A program made the position numbers and the translations under genes. A stretch of DNA of 64,000 bases from positions 7,068,001-7,132,000 of the forward strand of contig NC_063153.1 of the NCBI RefSeq assembly GCF_020921035.1. Direction: 5' to 3'. Source of the stretch: Rhodamnia argentea (Eukaryota > Streptophyta > Magnoliopsida > Myrtales > Myrtaceae). The notes below the pieces were generated by a model. The model was not told the DNA's origin. It worked only from the letters and a program-made list of their open reading frames with translations, and made no database searches. Each line of letters opens with the position of its first letter. Position 1 is the stretch's first letter. Shown piece by piece: positions 25,875-37,600 of this stretch.

Positions 25875-26673
25875 GGTTCGTGTGAGAAACTCTCTCCCAA
25901 CTGAGGAGTGGCCCATGGAAATTGGAGCAGCAACATCGGAGGGCACAAGAGGAAAGGGGGAGAGAGAGAAAGAGAGAAAAAGAGGAGAGAGGTTGCTTGC
26001 GCAAATCTAGCTTAATGGCCCCTCTGTCTCTCTCTCTCTCTCCAAGTTTGCTTTCCTTGGCCTCGCTATGTCCTGAGACACACGGACAATAACTCTCTCT
26101 CTCTCTCTCGCACGAACGCACGGACACACAAAACCGAGGAACCCAATTTCTCTCTCATGTCTTCTCTGCGGAAATTCAAAAGGAAAAATCTTCCTCTTGA
26201 CGCTTGTTTCCACACCAGACAAAAGAAGCCATCGCCGCGAAGACGCCCTTTCTCTTGCCGAAGAAGAAATTTGGAGAGAGAGAGAGAGAGGGGAGATTCG
26301 TACAGATCTCGTGAGCTACTGCTGATGAGAGAGCTCTGAGATGGAGTCTTTTCTCGGAACTCCACTGCACTCGAGAAAACAAGGCCCCATCTTTGCGTCG
26401 TTCGCCATTAGAGAACGAAATCTGTACAATGTCGGGTTGGCCGAGCCGGGGATGGTCGTGGCGGCGGAGGCAACGGCGGAAGGCGGCGGCGACAATCTTG
26501 GGTGTGTTTCCAGTATCTTTCTCTTCTCTTTCCTAGGCTATGCTTGTGAAAATGCAGCAATGCAAATTTTCAGTCAGGCCTAGTTCTCGAGAGTTTTTCG
26601 AGACGCACGTGACTCTCTCTCTCTCTCTCTCTCTCTCCCTAGACTAATGACTGATGATGATAGTGGTGGTGAC

Positions 26674-26697
26674 GGTGATATTGGCGGGACGGCTCAA
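26674..26697 (+). promoter_or_regulatory. Candidate miR171 target-mimic site (3-nt bulge)
   Basis: Reads GTGATATTGGC, then GGG (26686-26688), then ACGGCTCAA. Without the GGG it is the exact complement of positions 1-20 of the miR171 form that starts TTGAGCCGTGCC. The extra GGG falls between the bases pairing with miRNA positions 9 and 10, where the slicer cuts. A three-base bulge there is the known design of endogenous target mimics such as IPS1 for miR399: they bind the miRNA but resist cleavage. miR171 normally targets HAM/SCL6 GRAS mRNAs. The flanks do not read as GRAS protein, and no partner arm for a MIR171 hairpin is visible. That the site is transcribed is inference. Confidence 0.65.
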
Positions 26698-28509
26698 TCT
26701 GCAACTCTGCTAATCGCTTCTTCTTTCTTTGTTTCTTCTTCCTATGTATTGATCCTAATCCTGTAAGTGGGGAATTTCCATTTTCGATTAAGAATGTTAT
26801 CAGGAGAGGCCATTTCTCTCTGTCTCTCTCATGGGTCCATGGAAACTACATTGTCATGTTCTTGAAAGAGCCTCAGACGATCAATGCAAAAGAAGAAAGA
26901 CTGAGGCCCCGTTTCCTCCATTTTGAGGAAGAAACTGCAATGAGTTCTGCATATTAGGCACAGCAAAGCTGATCTAAGCAGACGGATGAGTTTGCATTCC
27001 CTTCTAATTTAGCTTAGCATTCGCCCAGTTGAGTGCACGAATTGCAATCGAATGACATCCCTTTGAAAATCCAATCAAAAGTACGATGAAAATCATATTT
27101 TTTTAAGCTCCCTTTCCAATCTATCCATAGAATAGGATAGAACAGAATGGTTATGTACATGTAATTTCTCTGCGAATTGCAATCATATGTGCAAAATGAA
27201 ACTCCATTAAGGGTCAAAAGGAAAGGAAAGGACACTACTTTAAAATTGTTGCTTAATTGCTGATATGGGCTGTGGACATAGATGTCATCTGGTGCTTTGC
27301 TTTGCTTTGCTTTGGCTGTGGTCTAATTTCCTGTTCTCCCTTTTCCTGGGGGAACGTGGAGCTTTTTGGGACAGTGCTTGTTTTTGTTTAGTGAAATGGT
27401 TGTCCTCTTCGAATTGCTAATCTGGGTGGACAGCAGTGCAAGGCTATAATAGCATTGTTCATTGGAGTATTTTATATGATATGATGTACGAAGCTTGGAC
27501 TTTGCTGCTGCTGCTGCTGGTTGCTGCTTGCATCGTTTGGGGGCATTTCTTTCCCTTTTGGTTCTCTCTTATCCTCTCGTGTTGAGCCTCCTTTATGACC
27601 CGCTTGCTAAAACAAGCTTGCCCTCGTCGCGTCGTGAATCGAATCAATCGCAATCTCATGCGACCAGACGAGCTTCGGATAGTAAATTTTTTACTTATGT
27701 GGGGGCGTTTTTTTGCCTTCCCTCGGATTTAGACATGTAAAGATGGGTCATAAATCCCTTTATTAACTTATATACGATGAGCTGAGTTGTTATATGATTT
27801 AGACATATTTAATAAATTGGTCATCAATAAGTTTAAACATAATTTGCGTGCTAAATGATGTTAAATGGGTTGTACATGAGATTACAACTTATTTCGACTC
27901 AACTCACTTCTATGACTCTCTCTTTGTTCTCTTTCGCCCTCGCTTGTCTTGCGCTCATTCACTCTATACTTCCACTTTAATTTAGTTGTGAGTTTTCCTA
28001 AATTAGGTTAAACATGAAAGTGTTTTAGGAATGCATTGCATGGAAATGGAACAAAACGGGTCAAAGGTTCTATTTTGGTCAAACCATTTTTGACTCGATC
28101 CAAACTTGACCCGATCCATCCGTTTGACGGATTTAATTTTACCTTGGTAATTGGCGCATGGCATTATGCAATGGAAATAGGATCTTGTTTGCGCTCTTGG
28201 ACACTTTTTAGTTTGTCTAGTGAGGAAATATTCGTATTCAAAGCATTAATTATTCATGAAACGGTTAAGACTTGTTTTGCAGAAAATGTGGCATTTCTAA
28301 AAAATGTTCTTCAAAAAATCGTTTTTTAGGAAAATGATGATATTTTTTTATGTTTGGCTGAAATCTTAAAACGAACCGGAAAATATTTTCTACCAAATGG
28401 TGAGGAAAATCAATTTTCACTGTATATGCCTTTTAATAATTTTTTTAAAAAATTGATTTTTGAATTATTTCTTTTATCTTTTTTCTCTTTTGTTTTTCGT
28501 TTATCTTTT

Positions 28510-28620
28510 TACCTTTCTTCTTCGGCCGGTGACCAGCTGGCGAGCTTGAGGGTCGCCTCACCGGCCTCGAGCTCAAGGGCGGCGAGGCGAGCCTCGGCCT
28601 CGCTAGATCTGGCGAGCTTG
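28510..28620. repeat. GC-rich repeat core
   Basis: Words like GGCGAGCTTGAGGGTCG and CTCGAGCTC match the composition of the block at 17400-17880. The AT-rich left side (28230-28420) has GAAAATGTGG and GGAAAATATTTTC words seen at the ends of other elements here. Probably a decayed non-autonomous transposon. Confidence 0.4.
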
Positions 28621-28996
28621 TGACTGCGAGTGAAGTACGTATGGAGGAGCTCGAACAAGTTGACGATGGCGAAATGGTGGTGGGACTGGGTTCGTAGAGA
28701 GGTGAGGCTGTTGGGCGGCGACGGAGGTCGCTACGAGAAAGGAGAGGCGGCGGCGGCGGCGGAGATGATGCTGCTGTGGGGGGGATTCAACAGCCGACTC
28801 TCGCCCAACCCAACGCCTTCGTCTCGCAGTCGTTTCTTGCCCTCGCCATCGAAGCTTGCGGTTACTCTTTTCTCCATCCTCCAATCTCCTTCTCTGGTAT
28901 AGCCTTCGTTCTCGCTAGGGTTTACTGGAAGTGAAACTTTTCTTTGATCGATCGACGCGATGATCTAATTGAGCCACTTATCGAACTGTTATTAGA

Positions 28997-29296
28997 ATGG
29001 CAATCGAAAGTCGTGTGAGGAGAGAGTACGGGGATGGAGGAAGAGGGAGAGAGAAAGGAAGATTTTCTTCGTTTCAGAAAGTTACTCGCGAGAGGAACAA
29101 ACGCAGCCAAAGTCCGCGACGCCGGTCAGCAGTCGACGATAACGAGGAAGTGAACGAAGATCTGAGCCTGAAGATCGTCGAGAAAGCGCTCTCGGCGCGC
29201 GCGGTGAAGATTGCTTCCACTCCCCCGAGCGTCGTCTTGTCGGAGGAGGATGGTTGGTGGCGGCGTTGTTGTTTTGCAGAAGAACGATGTGGTTAA
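28997..29296 (+). CDS. Unrecognised charged ORF (99 codons)
   Basis: Starts MAIESRVRREYGDGGRGRE and is rich in Arg, Glu, Lys and Ser, including NKRSQSPRRRS and DNEEVNEDLSLKIVEKALS, the latter possibly a short acidic helix. A GCTAGGGTTTA word about 80 bases upstream resembles the telo-box leaders of plant genes. I recognise no family. It could be a first exon whose rest is missing, or chance in a GC-rich repeat neighbourhood. No downstream exon was identified. Confidence 0.2.
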   Translation: MAIESRVRREYGDGGRGREKGRFSSFQKVTRERNKRSQSPRRRSAVDDNEEVNEDLSLKIVEKALSARAVKIASTPPSVVLSEEDGWWRRCCFAEERCG

Positions 29297-29676
29297 GGAG
29301 GAAAAAGTGCAGAATAAGGAGTGGAAGAAGAAGAAGAAGAATAGGGGCCGAGAAAATCAAAAAGCAATTGTGAGGTTTTTTGTTTTTGTTTTTTTTTTTT
29401 CGTTTTTCTAATTATTGATTGATTTCCTATTTGCATGCCGAGGCAGGCAACGGCGGGCAGCGGTGGCGCGGAGGTGGCGAGCATTACAATAGCAGTCACC
29501 TATGTTCGAGAAATTTATTCGGCAATCCGATGGGGAAATTTATTAGGACACTAACGTTACTTTATAAAATAACCAATATTAATCGAAAGAAAATATAACA
29601 TTTCAATTTGTAATTATTCAAAAAAATTGTAATTAATTTCACAAAAATGGTATATGTGATGAATTTTGCTACCCAT

Positions 29677-29677
<1 letters not shown>

Positions 29678-29708
<31 letters not shown>
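29678..29708. repeat. (TA)n microsatellite
   Basis: A run of AT dinucleotides in intergenic DNA. Confidence 0.85.
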
Positions 29709-29710
<2 letters not shown>

Positions 29711-30112
29711 ACTATAATAAAATAGCTGTCTTCCTAAAATAAAAATGGCAAACCAGTCAGACATAAAGTATTATAACCGGTTTTCGCAAATTAAATTGAT
29801 CTTCATTTGTGATTTTCAAGAAGATTGCAACATAGGAAATTGGGCATTGATAACGAAGAAAACGATCCCTAGCTATGGAGAATAGAATAGTTAATTCAAA
29901 ACCATCTTCACTTGATTTCCTAGAGCAGCACAGGGCATAAGCTGAGAATGATAACAAAATGTTCAAAACGCCTTTGGAATTTTTGTCATTATCATAATCA
30001 AAGCCTAATTTCTTTTACAATCCCGTTTCTGAAGAATGATCATAAACAATATTTGTACTTATGAACGAAAATTATAGCAGTTTTCGTGTCTAACTATTAA
30101 TATAGTGTCTGA

Positions 30113-30491
30113 TGGATGTGTTAACGAGTCGGGTCTTGGCCCGGCCCGAAACTTAACAGTACCGGGCTCGAACAGGCCCGACTAGGCCCGAGCTCGAATT
30201 GCATGTGCCCCAACTCTTCGGGCCGGGTCGGGTTGGATTCTTTTTTTCCTTTTTTAATTTTAATTTTTTAATTTTTGAAATCAAAATCACTTCACAAATC
30301 CATTGAAATGATTGAATGAAAGAATATAAAAAAGAAAAAATAAAAATAAATTAAATTAAAAAGAAAACATGAGTGTTAAAAAAAGCTGGGATCACCCGGC
30401 CTGAGTACTAGCCGGCTCGAAAAGGCTAAAAAATTAGGTAAATTTTCAAGCCTGGTCGGTCGGGCCGGCGTAGACTTTTTTGACACCCCTA
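30113..30491. mobile_element. hAT-like non-autonomous element (MITE)
   Basis: The right end TTGACACCCCTA inverts to TAGGGGTGTCAA, a typical hAT terminus. The left end TGGATGTGTTAA is a decayed copy. Flanks GTGTCTGA (30105-30112) and GTATCCGA (30492-30499) form an 8-bp target duplication with two mismatches. The interior has GGCCCG/CGGGCC words at both ends around an AT-rich middle and no coding frame. Same terminal type as the element at 14789-15359. Confidence 0.72.
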
Positions 30492-31646
30492 GTATCCGAC
30501 GTATAATTTATTAGCACTCTTTCGATATCTTTGTTTTAAAATCATAAATTATATTTAAGTGCACACTTTGTAATTATCATTAGCAAACTTTAAAGTCACA
30601 TTGACTCTTGTTTAATGTTTGGTCTTTCATGTAAGCATCATTTTATTTACGACCTTTGGTTTTTTGCCACTTATTTAGATATTTAGCAGTAATTGTCATT
30701 CCTTTTATATAAGTCTGTCGATAGTTTTTTAAAATAGGTTTAAATCCACACTATCAAAATTTTTAGACTTTGGCTTTTAATTCCGATATAATATATTTAA
30801 AATTAATTCGATCTACAAATATTTCATTAAATGTTTTTTTTGTCATTTATAATTTAATATGAAATTATGTATTGACTATAAATACGTGACAAACTTAACT
30901 CTCAACTTATACGACCAATCACATACGCAGTTTCCGTTGCTTTTTTGATCAAATATAACGGCACGGTACAATTTGATAAAAAGTCGTGTTGTGATAATTC
31001 TGACTTATTTATTTTATAATCAATTATTTCAAATGCAAGGTCATTTTAACCGAACTACAAAACCCATCGCCTAAGCCGGTCCAAATCATCAATCTCACTT
31101 CAGATTGGATGGGTTCGAACGAACTGAATTATTGTCAATGCTCGTGACTGTAAGTGCACAACTGCAGCTATTCGATGGCAGAACTCCAGCACAAACATCG
31201 AAAGACTACTACGGCTAAAACCACAAATTTTAACGAGTACAGAATCACGCAACTGATTGATCGTTAGTAAATCAGCTGCCAGGATTGAACAAATCATAAT
31301 ATTACCACTCATCGTCAGATCAAAGTCAAAACTACAATTAGCAGGAGGTCCGGTAAAAAAACTTAAGAACATAGGAACTTAAAAGAATACAAGGGAAGTG
31401 GGAACCAAACTGAAGGAAACAACCAATCTCTCATACATGATTCAGATGGTCGGTACTCATGCAAATCCATCCAAAAAACTGCAGATGAATCAGATGGAAT
31501 TCCAATGGTGTGGACGGGCTCGTATTCTCTGGAAGGAAAGCTTCATCTTGGTGACTGACTAAGAGTCTCTTTGGCTTGTCAAGCTCGTTATATATATTTT
31601 ATTTCTGTTCATCGTAAAGAATGTACAACATTGATGTTGTGGTACA

Positions 31647-34600
31647 TCACAAAGTTAAAATGGCTACACAAGCAGCCGTTGTTCTTCTGCGTTTCGAACC
31701 CCAGCAAACCTCTAACTTGGCAATCTTCTTTTTGGTTCCCAGATATCCTTGGCAGTTTTGAGATCCACAGTGGCACTCCACCTCGGGACCAAATTGTACA
31801 AATCTTTACAAAGAGAGAAAAGTTAAGAAGCCATTGCAGGGGCATTTCACTTATTCAGTTTAAGTGGAGCAAGGTAAAAGTATATCAATGTATGTTTATT
31901 TCAAGGCTGCACAAGCATAAAACATGGATAATACTTTTTTTCAATCATTAAAGCCTCACTAACCTGTAATCATATGTTAGCGGCTCACCAACTTTTATTG
32001 ATCGAGCCGCAAAAACACCCACCCTTGTTTCCCCCTCAACTTGCCTGAAAAAGTCAATTTATTTGAGTCCCATCATTCAAAGATTGGGAAACGGTATCTC
32101 CATCACAGAGAGAAGCCATTACCAATAGGAAAGACGATAAAACCAAACATCTAGCAAGAAGTTAACAACCGTTACGTCTCATCAGATGAACCAGAGGCAA
32201 GAAAGGATCACTGAAAGTGAGGAGGAGACTTTGGACTGATTGGGGAAACTAACAGCTATATGAAAATGAGATTTTATTGATGCCTTTCCTCAGGCCAAGT
32301 GGCGCCTGCAATTTTTTAGTTTGTCTATACTAGAAAGCTCATGCCAGAAATATTGTTTTGAGAGTACTAAATAATGCATGTTAGTCTCACTTTATACAAG
32401 AAGCCCCAAAGAAGACAGTTGCTGGTGTAACATTTGATATACTTAACACATAATAAAATAGTCAACTACGACATTTGGAATGTTAAATCACTAGGAGGAC
32501 CGAAAATGCATCATATATCATTCTGTAGAGATTAGTGTGCGGCTCCCAGTAGACAGACCCGGTAAAATTGAATCTAAAAAATCCTAGCCAGGAAAATTGT
32601 TTGATTTGACAAAAGCACAGGGGGAACTTTTTAATGGTAGCATATATATCGAACAGCAACTTATAACATTTCTTTCCTAGAAATGGCAAAACAGCAATAC
32701 AATCATGAAGTGTAATTGACCAAACTAACCACTTTTCCAGGAAACAGTTAGGATCGCAGCTGTGGTTAAGAAAGCGAGATGCATTTCCCTTGAATGTTGC
32801 ATCAATTGTGAAGTCCTTTCGTACCTCACACATGTAGAAATTCTTCATGCCTCCGAATTTCATATCCCAAAGCCTTTTTTCACATTGAGCATCATCGATA
32901 ACTGAAGCAGAGACAGTGACTGACGAAGTAAGTAAATTGAAGAACATATAAACAATCAGCTATTTTTTTTTTTTATCACCAAAATAATCAGCTATTTAAG
33001 AGCAGACAAATCAGAGAACTCATTGTGAGTGAATAATAAAAGACCAACCGGATAAATGACTGATGATATTACAAAGTTCAAGAAAATCTACCTAACCCAA
33101 TATGTTTAGTCTTGAAGGAAAAGAATGACCAAGTTCAATATCCCATAAAGGCCAATTTAATTCATGAAAAGGTTTTCAGTTTTTCCTTCAAGTGAAAATG
33201 AAAACAGTTTTTTTTCTTTCTATTTTTGGTTTTCTGTTTTCTTTAAAGACATGGCCCGGTTACTGAAATTTTCAATAGGCACGAAAACCTTGAAAACGTA
33301 TGTGTTTTCAAATTTCTGTTTCAATCAAGTTACACTAAAAAAAATACATGTTTTAATTTTAACATAAATTGTTAAACCAAAATTAATTCTCTGAACAGCT
33401 GTTTTGAAACGTACAGGATGCTTCGCTGATCTTCAGAGACCTATGCAAATTGACATAACAAAACCCCTGAAACGGAAGCTTTCCCTATAAACATGGCAAT
33501 GGCGAGTCTGTGATAATGTTGAAGCACTTCTCTCTATCACGAGTTGATCGAGTTGATTGACACATTGGCAACTCAACTCCGCAAAAATGAAGGGTCTCTC
33601 TCTCTAAGTTCGGAGTTGGTTACACATTTTGTGTTGAGATGTTCTGTTTTACGCAATGATTAATTGTACTTGAATGGAATAAACTGTTTTCCTTTACATT
33701 TTGAGATAAGAAGTTGCAGTTGCCATGGAGAGGACCAACTCAGTCCAGAATGAAACGTGGGAATCTTGTTTTGACTGAAAATTATGAAAACAGGAAAAAG
33801 GTGTTTTCTTTTCTCCAGACCATACATAAAATAAACCTATGGCGTTATCTATTGAAAATATTTCCAAAACCATCCCAAACACATTATCGTGCTGTTCTGT
33901 CATTTCTCAAATGAGAATGAAAATGAAAACTTTGAAACCTTCCATATACCAAACAGGCCATAAAATCTTCATTAACAACAATGTGAAACAACAAAGAGAC
34001 ATATACTCAATCTGGCATAGACGTTGCATAAAACTCACCAATATAAAGACAAGACAAACATCAATGATCTCGACTACCGACAATCCAGGAAAGAGAAAAG
34101 ACGACAAAAACACCAATAATATTGGCCGCAGACATTGTTTACCTTCTCCGATATATTCAACGATAAATTCCCCTTTATTTATGGATTCAGCTGCCTCTAC
34201 TCCCCAACCACATAATTCTGTCTGAGATGGAAAATAATACTTTCCATTTAAGTCATCAAATACAGAACTTCAATTAATAATGAAAGTACTATCGTAAAAT
34301 ACTGTATCTTCTCGTTCTTAGAAACGATATACAAGACAGATAAATTAATTCGGGGTAACTGAAGATGCTATCTTACCTTAACGATCTTTATCTTCTTGTC
34401 CTTCCGAAATGGCCTGTTGTTGCAATTTTCTGGGCAACGACAAGCCTTTGAGCAGCTTATGCATTGGACTCTATCAGAAAAATTATATATGCATCATTTG
34501 CTTGGACAGAATGTAATAAAAGAATGCTATACAAGTAATGGATAAAGCATAGCATCAGAATAGAAATTTCACGAACACAGTTTTGAGTCACATTCACACC

Positions 34601-37600
34601 TAGCTCACTTGTAGAGTACACCATGTTAGAGTCCAAATGACCAGATAATATCATGCAATACTAAATTTCCACAAGCTTAAGCTGATCGAAGCAGTTCAAT
34701 GACAGCACTATCAGCAAATTAGTAGTTTGTCGTTGAGCAATTTATACAATTTTGTTATTCACGCCATGTATCCCTTGCACAGTAAATGATCCTAATGAGC
34801 ACTAGAGCAGCGCTAAATGCATTCCAGGATGCACCATTGCAGTCTGCCCGGCTACCCATAAAACATTCGTAAGTCATGAGGCACATGAACAATACAAGAT
34901 GCAAATTTATCAAATGGAGAGAACCCTATCAATCAGTTGAGATGGAAGAACTTGATTTCCGGTCTTGAATTTATTTCTGAGGCCTCGTAAACTGTGTTGA
35001 TAATAAAAGGAAGAGTGCGCTGTCAAATTTCGTAAGTAAAGAAGCTAAATGTGGGGCTGGAGTAGTGACCTCCTGATGCATCCCCAGTTTCTCCTTCCTC
35101 TGTGAGCGTGGACAAGTACACAAGAATTTAATTAAGCTTCTTTTCAACCATCAAAGAAAGGATACATATGGTAGAATTTAATAGTTTAAGAGTGTTCGTT
35201 CACAAGTACCCAGCCTAAAACTATCAGTGAAAAAGCTACACATGTAGAAATTAATATGGTATTAATGTATACTTCTTGCAAACTGTAAAATTCTTGGATT
35301 GCCCTTAATGTTGTATGAGCCGAAGATCCCAAATACAAGTGCAGGAAGACTGGTGGCAACACTGGAGTAGGTAGAAAGATCCTTACTAATACCTGCACAC
35401 ACAATTATCAGAGCACATGGAACTGCAACTTGAGCATCCAATACCATCTCCAACATCATCACGCTTCTTCCTGGTTAGATAAATATCTGATTCCAGTAAA
35501 GGCCAGTATCATTCGAGTGATGACTGCAAAATGACGGGTGAATGAAACATCAACCAGTATGGATACTACGTATCTTTTGTCATCCTGAATTCTGTGCTAT
35601 AACATTTTGACTGTAATTGACAACATCACCATGTCGCACTACTATAAAAAATATAACGCAATGCAACGCAAAGGATACTTCGCCTGATGTGCACGTATGG
35701 AGGTGGCTCCATCTTATTTTCAATCATGTCTTTCATTGTTATGTCAAACTTAAACTCCTCTTCGTCGTAAGGAGTAGGCAAGTGACTGAAAATTTCCTAC
35801 AGTAACAAGTATATAAAAGTTAGCATCCCAGGAATAACACTTAGAGAGATCAATACGCAGCTTCCAATCAATGGGACATCAGACTGCAAAGAACTGGTCT
35901 GTTTACTGCTATATGGCTATCTAGAAGAACTTGTATGAACACTAAATGATCAAACATAGGAAGGTTAATGGTGTTGGGACACATGCATATTAGGGCAGGA
36001 TAAGCAAGATTTGTATTAGAACAGATACGTAAAATTGTCTCCAAAGACTACCTAATTTCATTTCAGACACCACGGTTACAAAAGCTGCACTCAATATCAG
36101 TTCCAGGGAATATTCGTAAACCACAAAATAGGCCGCAAGTACATGTAGCAACTTGCCTATAAGCTATAAAGCATTACAATATGCTTAGGAGGAAGTAGGA
36201 ACAAGGTAATAATATAAGAAAACAGCAATTTCAATGGCAAATGTAGCAGTAAAAAAACTAGAATGTGAAGACTTTTGTTGAGAAAACAAAGGGTAATGTT
36301 GTCAAAAAGAGATGGAACAGAGGATTAGAACACACATAGCTGTTGTCCCACTGCCTCCACGAGGGAGAAATACATTATTACCATTTCACTCAGTAGATGC
36401 AGTGTGCTGAATACTAAGTGCTAGTAGTGACTTATATATTCAATTTAGTTCACAGGAATTAGATATGTATAACATAAGAATGGCAAAATGGATGTCTCCT
36501 TACACCCGGTGGATCTAAAGATGGTGTTCATGAAAGCCAAAGTGACTGCATTCAGAAAACACCTTTCAGAACATTCGTTGAGGCCATGACTAATTCTCTA
36601 GTATTTTCTTTTGGAAGTGCAGTTTCATTGGATTTCAATCCCATGCCATAAAAATGGGTTTGTAATGTGCACTAGGTGCCATAGTTAAATCACAATATAT
36701 AAAACTACCCCATATAACTTAATAATAAAGGTTATCCAATGGCTGACCTCTATGTCTGATGTCGAAACAGCATGCTGCTCATTCATCAAATATGTAATCC
36801 TGTCAGCCAACCCGACCAGTAAACTATAGGGGCAATATAGAAATTCAGAACAAATATACAGATAACCAAAAGAACAATTCAAGGTAACTTGAATGTTTAA
36901 AAAACAAAGAACGAAAATGGGTTGGAAATTTTGAATACTCGTACCATTGGATATCGTCTAAAACTACTCTATCGTCTAGTAGCATGAAAGTGTTGTTAGA
37001 GCTTCATGCTCTTTGAATGAAAACATCCTAAAGTGGTTTTGTCAAATAGCTTCACCAGAAAAATAACCTCTCTGATGAAGCAAAGAGATTGACCTTCTTA
37101 ACCAACCGTGAATTAGTCAGATGCCTCCAACAGACAGCTCGCCCTGGTGCATTCTTCAAATGCATCACCTTTTCTGGCCATGCTGCACACTTATAATGCG
37201 AGGCTATTGTGCACAGCACACATCGCCAGTGTGGTGGTCTCTGTTTGCAGATGAAGCATGCCTTCGCAAATAAAACACAAACGCATAAAACAAAAAATTA
37301 CTTTTATACCACGCAAAGGAAAACGACACGTACCTTGCTAAATTAAAATAATAAATAAATAGGAAAAGCATCAAATTGTAGAAGAAAAAGAGAACTTACA
37401 TGCTGTGGACACTTGAAACTCTTCAAATTGGATATCCCAAGCCTTTCCTTGGCACATGACGAGTGATAGGTCCCATTACAACCACGAACTACACACTGCA
37501 ACTCCTCATCAGGGCATATAAAATGATGGCAAATGACGCATTTGGCCTGACATGGAGTGGAATGTCATTCAAACAAGACCATGCTTATGACTGGAAAGTC

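Larger units (their letters stand above)
25880..31646. other. Intergenic region with a possible noncoding transcript and repeats
   Basis: CT/GA microsatellites lie near 26086-26110, 26272-26291 and 26611-26637. An 80-codon frame (26341-26583, starting MESFLGTPLHSRKQGP) after a pyrimidine-rich leader has no recognisable domain. The miR171-complementary site at 26674-26697 follows it, so the area could be a noncoding transcription unit. A CTG run sits at about 27504. GC-rich repeat cores lie at 28510-28900, a (TA)n run at 29678-29708 and a hAT-like MITE at 30113-30491. The rest, to 31646, is AT-rich without signal apart from the 3' flank of the minus-strand gene. Confidence 0.5.

Noticed and set aside
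26341..26583. 80-codon ORF as a protein gene
   Set aside because: A plausible leader precedes it, but the translation has no family resemblance and no downstream exon. Kept only as part of a possible noncoding transcript.
26674..26697. MIR171 gene or SCL6 coding fragment
   Set aside because: On the minus strand the miR171 sequence would be interrupted by CCC, and no complementary arm was seen within about 150 bases. On the plus strand the frame gives VILAGRLNLQLC then a stop, and the residues before it do not resemble SCL6, so a coding relic is less likely than a mimic.
31100..31372. 90-codon minus-strand ORF downstream of the ASHR3-like gene
   Set aside because: It lies past the gene's stop, has no domain, and sits in AT-rich flank.
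34826..34856. GGATGCACCATTGCAG as the missing ASHR3 AWS exon
   Set aside because: The resemblance to GCTNC coding is on the plus strand, opposite to the gene, and is short.
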